Notes: generated by a model from the letters alone, not told the origin. 64,000 bases of DNA from Burkholderiales bacterium (GCA_016702555.1 JADJDV010000008.1:24815-88814); one strand, 5' to 3'. Shown: positions 7,788 through 16,751, counted from the stretch's first letter. A program made the numbers and translations.

Positions 7788-7885
7788 TGCTCTGGAAATG
7801 CTAAGAAAACGCTCTGATTGTAGTCCATGAGTTAGAGTCCAGTCCTGAAAAGTGCTCTGGAAATGCTCGGAATATGCTCTGGAAG
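7788..7885. repeat. Two arrays of three 11-bp direct repeats (candidate StbA sites)
   Basis: Array 1: TGCTCTGGAAA (7788-7798), TGCTAAGAAAA (7799-7809), CGCTCTGATTG (7810-7820). Array 2: TGCTCTGGAAA (7853-7863), TGCTCGGAATA (7864-7874), TGCTCTGGAAG (7875-7885). The repeats are contiguous within each array, and the arrays flank the likely stb promoter (TACAAT on the minus strand at about 7818-7823). R388 is known to carry two arrays of 9-bp repeats spaced by 2 bp (11-bp period) at the same place, bound by StbA. Confidence 0.72.
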
Positions 7886-8099
7886 ACTGGGCGTGCCCCC
7901 CTTCGGGGGTCGTTCCCTTGCAGGTTTCGCTATCGCTCATCGCCTTCGGCGACCGCTGCGCGGCCTTCCAGGCAACTCACGCGGGGGAGGGCGAAGGGGG
8001 TGCTCCAAACGACCGGCAGTGAGGTGCTGGAGGCCGCTGCTGGGGCGTTCCAGGGCCACGCCCCAGACCCCTGGCCCACATGAGCGAGATCGACCGGCG

Positions 8100-8516
8100 C
8101 GCCTGAGCCGCCTGTGCACAAGCCAGGGCTCCGCATGGATATATATGCACAAGCCTGCCCAGCGACGCCCTACGGCGTCGCTGGGCCCCGGCTTGCGCAC
8201 ATACCCACGCTGCGCACCTGCCTTGCACACAGGGGGACGCCTACGGCCTGACGCGCTTCGCTTGCCACAGCCCGCACCAATGAAGGTGCGGGCTGGAACA
8301 GCCGGTGCCCCTGAACTGGCCTCGGTGCCTGATCTAAGCGTCGCAGAGGAAACCGAGCGCGCCAGACGAGCCTGGCACTCGACCTGGCCCGCACTTTTCG
8401 CGCCCTTGCTGCATTCCCCGGCGCTTCGCGCTGCCCTCAGACGCCCGCGACCCGGCGATGCCGGGTCGCAACCCTGGCGCGCCAGGGTTCTACACACCAT
8501 ACGCACCACAGGTGCC
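8100..8516. other. Probable origin of transfer (oriT) with four perfect hairpins
   Basis: The gap between divergent stbABC and trwABC operons, where R388 has its oriT. It contains the direct repeat TGCACAAGCC (8115-8124 and 8146-8155), a 13-bp perfect stem GCCCAGCGACGCC/GGCGTCGCTGGGC (8157-8186), an 11-bp stem CAGCCCGCACC/GGTGCGGGCTG (8268-8295), a 10-bp stem GCGACCCGGC/GCCGGGTCGC (8447-8469) and a perfect 20-bp palindrome abutting it (8470-8489). No gene is convincing between 7886 and 8639. The nic site is not proven; a GTCTATA string at 8591-8597 resembles the R388 nic core. Confidence 0.68.
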
Positions 8517-8606
8517 AGGTGTAAAGCGTTGTCGTGATTGGATATGTTGGGTATACTGGAGGCGTGGTTAGGTGTACTAACAGCGCATGAGTCTATATTT
8601 CATGCG
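8517..8606 (+). promoter_or_regulatory. trwA promoter with AGGTGTA elements and inverted repeat
   Basis: TTGTCG (8529-8534), a 17-bp spacer and TATACT (8552-8557) make a good sigma-70 promoter. AGGTGTA occurs just upstream of the -35 box (8517-8523) and downstream of the -10 box (8570-8576, inside GTTAG-GTGTA-CTAAC). An inverted repeat CGCATGA/TCATGCG (8584-8590 and 8600-8606) follows. These are good candidates for binding by TrwA-like protein or a plasmid repressor. Confidence 0.6.
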
Positions 8607-8639
8607 GTTTTCCAGGTATACCGATAAAAAGGAAGGTGC

Positions 8640-9002
8640 ATGTCCCGACTCGTTCAGTTCAAGCTCTCGGCGCAGGATTCAGAGAGGGCGTTCGAGGCCC
8701 TGGAGCGTTCCCCGGCGCGGAACCTCAACATGCTGGCCAAGGAGGTCTTCCTGCAGTTCCTGGCCAATCAGGATGGCCAAGCCGGGCACTTGTCTGGCAT
8801 CGCCCAGCAGCTCGAAGAGATCAGGGCGCAGCAGCAGGAAATCGTCGACATGCAGCGCGCAGCCGATCCCGACACGCAGCTCAGCATGGTGGCCGCGCTC
8901 TTCCTTCTGATGTACCGATCGGTCAATGTGAATGCCCGTGCCGAACTGGATGAGATATTCAATTCCGATGCCGTCATCAACTACCTGAAACAGGAAGGTT
9001 GA
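8640..9002 (+). CDS. trwA: TrwA-like relaxosome accessory protein
   Basis: 120 residues from ATG 8640 behind AAAAAGGAAGG. The N-terminus (MSRLVQFKLSAQDSERAFEA) fits a ribbon-helix-helix DNA-binding arm. A helical C-terminus with LAKEVFLQFLANQ follows. It is directly upstream of the coupling protein and relaxase genes, the position of trwA in R388. TrwA binds oriT, stimulates nicking by the relaxase and represses the trwABC operon. Family similarity is by layout and general shape rather than strong sequence identity. Confidence 0.7.
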   Translation: MSRLVQFKLSAQDSERAFEALERSPARNLNMLAKEVFLQFLANQDGQAGHLSGIAQQLEEIRAQQQEIVDMQRAADPDTQLSMVAALFLLMYRSVNVNARAELDEIFNSDAVINYLKQEG

Positions 9003-9003
9003 T

Positions 9004-10587
9004 ATGGCACGGGCGAATAGAACTCCAGACGACGCCCTGCGAGGATGGCTGGTGGTTACCACCTTGCTTCTGGTTTTGGCAGGGTGGATAGCCGGTTTTC
9101 TGCTGTACTACCGGGTTCCCAAGTCCATGATCATCAAGGGCGTCTGGTTTGGAATCCTGGCCACGCCCTCCAATCCGGTTTTATGGGTCGGGCCGTTCAT
9201 AGGACTAATGCTGGGGGTGGCCTTGTTCATCTACGGGGCCATTCGATGGACGACGAAATTCGGCGGCGCAGAATATATGCGCCATTTGCGCGGTCCGCGC
9301 ATGGAAAACCAGTACGCGCTGCGCTCAAGGACCAAAAGCGGAAGCGGGCAATTGAGGTTCATGGACACGCCGGTGCCGCGGGACGTGGAGAGCACGCATT
9401 TTCTGGCGGGCGGCTCCACCGGAACGGGTAAAAGCCAGTGCATTGCCGAGTACATCGAAAGCGAGCAGGAGCGCGGCGAACGAACCATTTGCATCGACCC
9501 GGACGGCGGTTTCATGCGGCACTTCTTCCGGCCCGGCGACGTGATCCTCAACCCCTTCGACGCGCGCGGGCAGGGCTGGTCGGTGTTCAACGAGATCCGC
9601 TCATCTTTCGATTGCGAGCAGTACGCCATCAGCATGATCCCGCGCAGCCCATCGACGGAGCAGGAATCATGGAACTCCATGGCCCGGACCATCGTTTCCG
9701 AAACGCTGCATGTGCTCATCCGGAACAACGAGCTTTCCACCGACAGGCTGGTGCATTGGCTGACTTCTGCGAGCAACCGCGACCTGCAGACGCTGCTGGC
9801 CGGCACGCCGGCGGAGGGCTGCTTCCACGGCGCCGAGGAAACCCTGGCGTCCATCCGCGTGGTGCTGACGCAGTACGTGACACCCCACAAATACCTGGCC
9901 TCGGGCAGCTTCTCCTTCCGGGACTTCATCGAGAACAGCGAGGGCAACGTTTGGGTGACCTGGCGGCAGGACCAGCTGCAGGCACTCAAGCCGCTGATTT
10001 CCTGCTGGACGGACGTGATCTGCGCGGCCGTGCTGTCCATGAGCGACGACCGTGACCGCGGCCTGCACCTGATCCTGGACGAACTGGACTCGCTGGAGAA
10101 GCTGAACTACCTTGTGGACGCGGCCACGAAGGGGCGCAAGAAAGGGCTGCGCATCCTGGCCGGCATCCAGAGCCTGGCGCAGCTGCGGCGAACCTATGGC
10201 GACGACGACGCCCTCACGCTGCGCAATTCGCTGCGGTCGGTTGCCCTGTTCGGTGTCGCCGAGATGGACACCTACACGGCGGAGGAATTCAGCCGCGGCC
10301 TGGGCGAACAGACGGTGATTCGGCGCAACGACAGCGTTTCGGTCGGCGGCCGAGGCGGCTCGCGCGGCACCACCGGCACCAGGCAAGACACCGAGCGTGT
10401 CGTGTCGCCTGCAGAGATCCACCTTCTGCCCAACCTGACCGGCTATCTCAAGTTCGCCGGCAACTACCCCATCGCCCGCGTCAAGCTGCAGTACAAGGCC
10501 CGGCCCGACGTGATCGACCCCATGGTGATGGCCGAGCAGTACAGCAAGCCCATCCGCGGTTCCGCCGGCATCTTCGCCGGCGCATGA
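9004..10587 (+). CDS. trwB: Type IV coupling protein (TrwB/TraD/VirD4 family)
   Basis: 527 residues, starting one base after trwA stops. Two N-terminal membrane helices (TTLLLVLAGWIAGFLLYY and PVLWVGPFIGLMLGVALFIY) anchor it in the inner membrane. Walker A GGSTGTGKS is at about residues 136-144 and Walker B LILDELD at about 356-362. TrwB-type proteins are hexameric ATPases that bring the relaxase-DNA complex to the type IV secretion channel and pump DNA. Length matches R388 TrwB (507). It lies between trwA and trwC in one operon. No sign of damage. Confidence 0.92.
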   Translation: MARANRTPDDALRGWLVVTTLLLVLAGWIAGFLLYYRVPKSMIIKGVWFGILATPSNPVLWVGPFIGLMLGVALFIYGAIRWTTKFGGAEYMRHLRGPRMENQYALRSRTKSGSGQLRFMDTPVPRDVESTHFLAGGSTGTGKSQCIAEYIESEQERGERTICIDPDGGFMRHFFRPGDVILNPFDARGQGWSVFNEIRSSFDCEQYAISMIPRSPSTEQESWNSMARTIVSETLHVLIRNNELSTDRLVHWLTSASNRDLQTLLAGTPAEGCFHGAEETLASIRVVLTQYVTPHKYLASGSFSFRDFIENSEGNVWVTWRQDQLQALKPLISCWTDVICAAVLSMSDDRDRGLHLILDELDSLEKLNYLVDAATKGRKKGLRILAGIQSLAQLRRTYGDDDALTLRNSLRSVALFGVAEMDTYTAEEFSRGLGEQTVIRRNDSVSVGGRGGSRGTTGTRQDTERVVSPAEIHLLPNLTGYLKFAGNYPIARVKLQYKARPDVIDPMVMAEQYSKPIRGSAGIFAGA

Positions 10588-10597
10588 GGAGCGTCCC

Positions 10598-13573
10598 ATG
10601 CTGAGCTTCCAAGCCGTCACTTCCAGCAAGCAGGCTGCGCACTATTTCGAGTCGGCAGACGACTACTACGAAAAAGAGGGCCACCGTGGCGAATGGCTCG
10701 GCAAGGGAGCCGAGGAGCTTGGGCTCACGCAGCAGCTGCAGGTGGATCGAGAGAGCTTCAAGGACATTCTGGACGGCAAGCTGCCCAACGGCGTGCGCGT
10801 GCGCTTCTCCGACCTGCGCTCGGATGACCGCAAGGGCATGGACTACACGTTTTCCGCGCCCAAGAGCGTCAGCCTACAGGCGCTGATCGCTGGCGATGCC
10901 GGCGTCACGGCTGCGCACGATCGGGCCGTCAAGCGCGCCGTGCAGCAACTGGAGAAGCTGGCCCACGCGCGCATCAAGGAGCAGGGGCAGAGCTACCGCG
11001 TGCGCACCGGCGTGATCGTCGCGGCTGCGTTCCGGCACGAGTTGTCGCGCGCCCAGGACCCGCAGCTGCACACCCACGTGATCGTCGCCAACCTCACCAA
11101 GCGCCCGGACGGCCAATGGCGCGCGATGAGCAACGAGGACATCCAGCACAGCATCAAGGCCCTGGGCGCCTACTACCGCACGGCGCTGGCCGAGGAACTG
11201 CGGGCGAGCGGCTATGGGCTGAGGGAGACGCAGAAAGGCTACTGGGAACTGGCCCACATTTCCGACGAGTTGATCCAGCACTACAGCACCCGGGCCCGGC
11301 AGATCGAGGAGGCCTTCGAGGCTCGCGGCGTGAACCGCGACACGGCCAACACCGCACTGGCACAGTCCGTGACCTTGATGACGCGCGACAAGAAGTCGGA
11401 AGTGGATCGCACCTTGCTGCGCGAGGAGTGGATCGAGAGCGCACGAGCAGCAGGCCTCAGCATGGATGCGCTGCTGGCCGCCAAGGAAAACAGCACGGCG
11501 CCGGACGTGGCCCGCCTGCGTGCCGACCCGGCGATGAAGGAGGGGGCGGCCGCGGCCCTGAACTTCGCAGTCGAGCACCTGAGCGAGCGTCAAGGGCTAT
11601 TCACGCGCAAAGAACTGGTTGAACTGTCCATGTCCAAGGCTGCGACCACATCCACCATCAGCGCCGTCATGGCCGAGGTGGAAGCGGCCGAGAACGACGG
11701 CCGCCTGGTGCGCGAGTTGCCGCTGTACCAGACGGCACGCTCGCTCAACCAGGCCAAGAAGAACGAGGACGACAAGCAGGCCTCGCATTTCATGGACGTG
11801 CCCGAGACCGCCAAGCTCACGCGCACGACATGGATCGGGGCCACGATGCACGCGCGCGGGCTGAATGAGGAACAGGCCACCATCGAGGTGGACCGTGCCA
11901 TCCAGAAAGGGGCGCTGGTGCTGGCCGAAGCGCGTTATACGACGCCGCAGGCCCAGGCCATCGAGCGCAGCATCCTTGCCATCGAGCGCGACGGGCGCGG
12001 CGCCCTGCAGCCGATCCTGAGCGACGAGGGCCTGGCGGCGCGGCTGGCCGCGAGCGACCTGAACCAGGGCCAGCGCGAGGCGGTGGAAATGATCCTCGGC
12101 ACCACGAACCGCTTCGTGGCGGTGCAGGGCTATGCCGGCACCGGCAAAAGCCATATGCTGGAGCGCACCATCAACGAAATCACCCAAGACGCGACCCAGC
12201 AATCCCTGGCCGCCGGATTCGACGTGGTGGGCCTGGCGCCCTACGGCACCCAGGTGGCGGCCCTGCGCGAACTAGGCGTGGAGTCCAACACGCTGGCCAG
12301 CTTCCTGGCCAGCCGGAAGGCGCAGGCGGCCTTGAGCGAGAAATCGGTCGTGCTCTTGGACGAGGCCGGCGTCGTGCCCGCTCATCAGCTGGCCCAGGCG
12401 ATGCGGATCGTGGAGAAGGCCGGCGCGCGCATGGTCATGCTGGGCGACCGCAAGCAGACGGGCGCGGTGGAGGCCGGCAAGCCCTTTGCGCAGCTGCAGG
12501 ACGCCGGCATGCTGCAGGCTCAGCTGCGAGAAATCCAGCGGCAGCGCAATCCGGAAATCAAGGCCGCCGTGCTCAATGCCGCGAACGACCAGACCAACAA
12601 GGCCGTCACGCGGCTGCTGGGCAGCATCCGCGAGGTGCCGGAAGAGCAGGATCGCTATCAGGCCATTGCCTCCGACTTCACCGCGCTGTCCCCCCAGGAA
12701 CGCGAGGCGACCCTGATCGTGGCCGGCACCAACGAGGCGCGCCACAGCATCAACGAGATGGTGCGCAAACGCATGCGCCTGGAGGGAGGCCTCAAGTACA
12801 CCGTGCTGGAGAACGTGGACGCCACGCGCGCCCAACTCAAGCAGCCGGCCACCTACGCCCCGGATCTGGTGGTGAGCTATCACCGCGAGGGGCAGAACAT
12901 CCAGCGCGGCGTGGACTACGCAGTGGTGGGCGTGGAAGGCGATCAAGTGGTGCTGCGCGGCAGCGACGGCCAGAACGTCACGGTCAAGCCCGCCCAGCAC
13001 TTCTCGGCCACGCTGCACAAGAAGTACGACATCGAGATCGCGCCCGGCGATCTGCTCAAGATCACCAAGAGCGACAAGCAGCTCGGCCTGCTCAACGGCG
13101 ACCGGGTGCGGGTGCAGGCTGTGAGCGCCGAGGCCGTTACCGTCAAGACGGAGCGCGGCACCATCGTGGCCATCCCGGCGCAGCGTCCCATGAACCTGCA
13201 GCACGGCTACGCCACCACGATCCATTCCTCTCAGGGCCTGACTTCCAACCGCGTGCTGATCGAGGCCAACACACGCTCGCTAACCACCAACCGGGCCGCG
13301 TTCTACGTGGCCATCTCGCGGCCACGCTACGAACTGAAGCTCTACACGGACCGGGCCGCCGAGTTGCGCGGCGCCGTGGCGCGGGTGCCGAAGAAGTTCG
13401 CGGCGCTGGAGTTGAGAACGGCGCACAGCGAGGCGCATATCGCCGAGCAGAAACATCGCCAGATCTCTATTAGTCGCTTGAGAAACTTGTCGAATGATTT
13501 GCAACGGCGTAACCCTAATCCACAGCCGGCGCAAGCAAATCGCAGCGTGGCTTTAGGAAGAACACTAAGATGA
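10598..13573 (+). CDS. trwC: MobF conjugative relaxase-helicase (TrwC/TraI family)
   Basis: 991 residues. The N-terminal relaxase domain has candidate catalytic tyrosines Y16, Y23 and Y24 and the metal-binding histidine triad H147, H158 and H160 (HELSR ... LHTH). The C-terminal half is an SF1B helicase with Walker A GYAGTGKS near residues 511-518, the block VVLLDEAG, and a late HGYATTIHSSQGLT motif. It would nick oriT, stay bound to the 5' end and unwind the strand during transfer. The start MLSFQAVTSS and the segment ADDYYEKEG ... GKGAEELGL resemble R388 TrwC closely in pattern. The last ~40 residues are in more AT-rich DNA, the first sign of the compositional change that continues to 14690. 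Confidence 0.93.
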   Translation: MLSFQAVTSSKQAAHYFESADDYYEKEGHRGEWLGKGAEELGLTQQLQVDRESFKDILDGKLPNGVRVRFSDLRSDDRKGMDYTFSAPKSVSLQALIAGDAGVTAAHDRAVKRAVQQLEKLAHARIKEQGQSYRVRTGVIVAAAFRHELSRAQDPQLHTHVIVANLTKRPDGQWRAMSNEDIQHSIKALGAYYRTALAEELRASGYGLRETQKGYWELAHISDELIQHYSTRARQIEEAFEARGVNRDTANTALAQSVTLMTRDKKSEVDRTLLREEWIESARAAGLSMDALLAAKENSTAPDVARLRADPAMKEGAAAALNFAVEHLSERQGLFTRKELVELSMSKAATTSTISAVMAEVEAAENDGRLVRELPLYQTARSLNQAKKNEDDKQASHFMDVPETAKLTRTTWIGATMHARGLNEEQATIEVDRAIQKGALVLAEARYTTPQAQAIERSILAIERDGRGALQPILSDEGLAARLAASDLNQGQREAVEMILGTTNRFVAVQGYAGTGKSHMLERTINEITQDATQQSLAAGFDVVGLAPYGTQVAALRELGVESNTLASFLASRKAQAALSEKSVVLLDEAGVVPAHQLAQAMRIVEKAGARMVMLGDRKQTGAVEAGKPFAQLQDAGMLQAQLREIQRQRNPEIKAAVLNAANDQTNKAVTRLLGSIREVPEEQDRYQAIASDFTALSPQEREATLIVAGTNEARHSINEMVRKRMRLEGGLKYTVLENVDATRAQLKQPATYAPDLVVSYHREGQNIQRGVDYAVVGVEGDQVVLRGSDGQNVTVKPAQHFSATLHKKYDIEIAPGDLLKITKSDKQLGLLNGDRVRVQAVSAEAVTVKTERGTIVAIPAQRPMNLQHGYATTIHSSQGLTSNRVLIEANTRSLTTNRAAFYVAISRPRYELKLYTDRAAELRGAVARVPKKFAALELRTAHSEAHIAEQKHRQISISRLRNLSNDLQRRNPNPQPAQANRSVALGRTLR

Positions 13574-13616
13574 GGTAGCGGTGATCCAGCGCGGATTGCC
13601 CGATCGGGAGTCTCCA

Positions 13617-14096
13617 ATGACAAGCTCGTGGCGCGAAATGACATTGGCAGCGGCTTTGGCAATAGGTTTCTCAGCGCACGCACACAACTGCGATCCGCTT
13701 GTATTTCTGTCTTTGAAGGTCGGCAGTAAAACTATAGCGGTCACAGAAGCGCAACTATCAGCGCTGCCGCAGCGGGTCATCGTTACGTCCACCAATTGGG
13801 CAAAAAAGGGCTCCTACAAGGGGCCGTATTTGAACGATGTCGTTGGCTTGGCCGGCAGAGGTAGCGTGCAAAAACTGACTGTATACACCTGGGATCATTT
13901 CAAAGTCGATATTCCATTTTCTGATTTAGCAAAGTATGGCGTTATCTTGGCGACAAGCCTTGATGACAAACGGCTGAAACTGGATGATTGGGGGCCAATG
14001 TTTGTCATGTACCCCTATGATGATTATAAAGAGTTGAGGAGGCCTGCAGGTCTCAACAAAATGGCTTGGCAGGTGTGTCGGATAGATATTTTATGA
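13617..14096 (+). CDS. Periplasmic molybdopterin-binding-domain-like protein, sensor partner
   Basis: 159 residues from ATG 13617 (SD GGGAG at 13607); a GTG at 13581 is in frame but has a poorer context. A signal peptide (TLAAALAIGFSAHA) is clear. The mature protein has the pattern of stand-alone oxidoreductase molybdopterin-binding domains (YKGPYLNDVVGLAG, then LDDWGPMFVMYPYDD). I do not see the conserved cysteine that coordinates molybdenum in sulfite-oxidase-type enzymes, so it may only sense. Its stop overlaps the histidine-kinase start (ATGA). The DNA is clearly more AT-rich than the transfer genes on both sides. I infer a ligand- or redox-sensing input for the kinase. Confidence 0.6.
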   Translation: MTSSWREMTLAAALAIGFSAHAHNCDPLVFLSLKVGSKTIAVTEAQLSALPQRVIVTSTNWAKKGSYKGPYLNDVVGLAGRGSVQKLTVYTWDHFKVDIPFSDLAKYGVILATSLDDKRLKLDDWGPMFVMYPYDDYKELRRPAGLNKMAWQVCRIDIL

Positions 14097-15865
14097 GACG
14101 TATATGGTTTTGGGTGTTGCGCTTCTCTTTACTCGTGGCATTCCTTCTCTTCTTCTACTACTTTATTACTAGTAAGCCGCCTGAAAAAATTATCGAAGAA
14201 CCATATTGGTCGGTGAGTCAGTTCGAGACAAGTTTTTGGCGTTTAAAGGCTGACCTTGCGAGGATGGAGGACGGAGATGTCTTTGTTCAGGCGCAGTCAG
14301 AAAACAGCTTATCTGTTTTTCTTTCCAAAATACGTTTGCTAACTCGTGAATCACCATCGCGTACTACGCTGATGACAAATCACGATTTTGCCTTGCACTT
14401 TCCTGAGTTGAGTGCCTTGGAGCATGATGTTCGTGCTATCCATGACAGCTATGGTAGCGAAATGACTAAGGGCGAAGCGCTCCAATTACTGGAACGTTTG
14501 GATCGTATTGGTCACATGGTTTCCGATATATCAGCCAGCGTCTGGCAGATGCAACTAGCAAGTAGCGACGCTTCTTTCGAAGCTGCCGAAGCTCGTAACA
14601 AAACAATAAACCAGCTGATTGCAAGCTTGGCAATCATGGGCGGATTAGCAGTAATAATTTATACCTATTACAATTTGGGTTTGTATCGCAAGAACTGCGA
14701 ACTTGCCCGGAGCCGCGACGAATTGGCCGAACGCAACCTTCAGCTGGCCCACCAGAAGAAGCTGCTCGAAGTCTCAGTGGCCGAGAAGAATGAGTTCATG
14801 GGGATGGTGTCGCATGAACTGAAGTCGCCCTTGCAGACCATTTCCTCATCCGCCGAATCTCTGCTCAGTCCGCTTGATCCGCACAGGCGCAACCGTCTAC
14901 TGGCGCGCATCCAGCGGGCGACTCTGAGCATGAAATTTCAGATCAACGACCTGCTGACTCTGGCACGCTCCGAGGCTGGCGCGCTGGAGTTCCGCCCGGA
15001 CGTGTTTTGCGTTCAGGACCTGCTAGAGGAAGTGCTGGATCTGGAATCACAAAACGCCTACGAGAAGGGGTTGCGGCTATCTATCCATGCGCCCATAGAA
15101 CCCATCTTCGCTACAGCCGACAGCGGCCGCCTGACGCAGATCCTGGGCAATCTCACCAGCAACGCCATCAAGTACACCGAGCACGGGGCAGTGGAACTGT
15201 CGCTGGCCGATGTCAATGAACATCAGCTGGTGTTCACTGTGCGGGACACCGGACCCGGCATGCCTTCGGGGTTCGCGCCACTGGAGATCCAACCGTTCAA
15301 GCGCTATGGCGTCTTGCAGGGCGGCGATGGCGCCGGCATCGGCCTCAAGATCGCCTACTCGCTCGCTGAGTACCTGTCCGGGCAGCTGACCTACGACAGT
15401 AGTGAGGAGGGCACTTGCTTCAGGCTGACCATTCCGGCACTGCTGCAGACGGACGACCCGCGGCCTTCACCAGCCGAATCGAAGCAGCGCTGGCTCTTGG
15501 TGGATGACAACCTCGAACTGCTGGCTTCGCTGCACAGTGAATGCCAAGTGCTAGGCATCGAGGCCGACATCGCACCGTCGCCGGCGATCGCCGCGAACAT
15601 GATGGCCGTCAATTACTACGATCTGGCCCTTATCGATGTGAACATGCCGGGCCGGCGCGGCGACGAACTCGCGCGTGACTTCAGGCGCGGCAGTTCCATG
15701 GCAAATCCCCGGTGCCTGCTGTACGGCATGAGCGCCCTGCATCATGGACCCTCGCCGATTCGCTCGCCCTTTGACAAGCTGCTCGACAAGCCCATCCGCA
15801 TCAAGTCGCTGCTTGCCGGCCTCACACGCCCAGCGTCAGGTTCGCCATCAGAACGCCGGCTGTGA
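14093..15865 (+). CDS. Hybrid sensor histidine kinase with C-terminal receiver domain
   Basis: 590 residues; ATG 14093 overlaps the previous stop. Membrane helices at about residues 5-25 and 180-203 enclose a periplasmic domain. The H-box MVSHELKSPL has the phosphorylated histidine at residue 241, the N-box reads NLTSNAIKYTEHG and the G-box VRDTGPGMP. A receiver domain at the end carries LIDVNMPG with the aspartate at about 515. The first ~200 codons are AT-rich and the rest GC-rich, with a sharp change near base 14690, as if the sensing half was exchanged. The gene runs tail-to-tail into the response regulator and overlaps it by 44 bases. Confidence 0.88.
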   Translation: MRRIWFWVLRFSLLVAFLLFFYYFITSKPPEKIIEEPYWSVSQFETSFWRLKADLARMEDGDVFVQAQSENSLSVFLSKIRLLTRESPSRTTLMTNHDFALHFPELSALEHDVRAIHDSYGSEMTKGEALQLLERLDRIGHMVSDISASVWQMQLASSDASFEAAEARNKTINQLIASLAIMGGLAVIIYTYYNLGLYRKNCELARSRDELAERNLQLAHQKKLLEVSVAEKNEFMGMVSHELKSPLQTISSSAESLLSPLDPHRRNRLLARIQRATLSMKFQINDLLTLARSEAGALEFRPDVFCVQDLLEEVLDLESQNAYEKGLRLSIHAPIEPIFATADSGRLTQILGNLTSNAIKYTEHGAVELSLADVNEHQLVFTVRDTGPGMPSGFAPLEIQPFKRYGVLQGGDGAGIGLKIAYSLAEYLSGQLTYDSSEEGTCFRLTIPALLQTDDPRPSPAESKQRWLLVDDNLELLASLHSECQVLGIEADIAPSPAIAANMMAVNYYDLALIDVNMPGRRGDELARDFRRGSSMANPRCLLYGMSALHHGPSPIRSPFDKLLDKPIRIKSLLAGLTRPASGSPSERRL

Positions 15866-16658
15866 TCGGTTTCTGGCAGACGAAGAAGTGGTAGCGCTTC
15901 TGCGCCTGCTCGACGGCGCTGCTGTCGGCCTTTCCCCCGGCGCCCATTTCCCCAGTCAGCAGCACGATGCGCGCTTGCCTGGAGATGCGGCGCAGTTCAG
16001 CAAGGACGGTTTCCGCCGTGTCCTTGCCAAGCCACCAGTCCAGAACAAAGGCGTCGTACTCGTGGCCAGACTCTAGGTCGGCCAGCAGCGCGCGCGGTGA
16101 CGTATAGGCCTTGCTGGTGCATCCCTCGTCGGCCAGCATGTCGGCAAGGCTAGCGGCCGTGTCGGCAACGTCGTCCAACACGGCCACGCGAAGCGGTGTC
16201 TGCCCGTCCTGGCCGTGAACCAGTTCGATGACCTTGATCGCTTCGAAGGAGAAAGGCACCTTATCGACCGTCATCACGAGCAGGCCGCCATCGGTGTTGA
16301 ACGCCGCCCACATATCGCCGCGATCGGGCGGGCCGTCACCCAGGCGAACCATCACAGGCGCCTTGTGCTTGTCGTTTACCAATTGCGCAGCGAAGGTCTT
16401 GCCCATCACGCCGCGGATCATGCTCAACATGGACTCGCCGTAGTGCTCGCCCATGCGAGCCAAGTCATCCCAGGTCCATGCTGACGTTCCGGTGACCCGG
16501 TGGTGGGCGGCTGCGCGCGATAAGCCCAGAACCTCGATTACCGCCGTCACGTAGTGGCGGCGGTCCACCTTGTGGCGCGCCAGAAGCGCGCGAACGATCT
16601 CGGCAGCCGATGGCGCCGATCCGGTCCCTTGTGTCTGGCTGTCCTCTTGAGCAGGCAT
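15822..16658 (-). CDS. Response regulator with N-terminal HTH (BetR-type) and C-terminal receiver
   Basis: 278 residues from ATG 16658 (AGGG about eight bases upstream); a TTG at 16685 would add nine residues. Residues ~15-80 (SAAEIVRALLARHKVDRRHY ... RVTGTSAWTWDDLARMGEH) look like a phage-repressor-like HTH as in BetR-domain regulators. The end is a receiver domain (RVAVLDDVADTAASLADML, phospho-acceptor in FVLDWWLG near residue 208). This order, HTH first and receiver last, is the reverse of OmpR-type regulators. It faces the kinase gene and is divergent from virB1, with a shared 17-bp operator pair between, so it is a good candidate for controlling the T4SS operon. Confidence 0.78.
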   Translation of the reverse strand: MPAQEDSQTQGTGSAPSAAEIVRALLARHKVDRRHYVTAVIEVLGLSRAAAHHRVTGTSAWTWDDLARMGEHYGESMLSMIRGVMGKTFAAQLVNDKHKAPVMVRLGDGPPDRGDMWAAFNTDGGLLVMTVDKVPFSFEAIKVIELVHGQDGQTPLRVAVLDDVADTAASLADMLADEGCTSKAYTSPRALLADLESGHEYDAFVLDWWLGKDTAETVLAELRRISRQARIVLLTGEMGAGGKADSSAVEQAQKRYHFFVCQKPITAGVLMANLTLGV

Positions 16659-16703
16659 GCGCTGTCCCTGTGTTGTGTCAAACAAAATTTATGATAAGCT
16701 TAT

Positions 16704-16751
16704 GTATCGTTGAACAATACAATTAGTGCGATTTGTATTGTATTTCGTTAC
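16704..16751. promoter_or_regulatory. Operator pair between response regulator and virB1
   Basis: GTATCGTTGAACAATAC (16704-16720) is a near-palindrome that ends in a -10-like TACAAT (16718-16723) directed at virB1. A weaker inverted copy, GTATTGTATTTCGTTAC, lies at 16735-16751, 31 bp away centre to centre. The strong copy is shared with 33798-33814 and 39965-39981. Confidence 0.65.
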
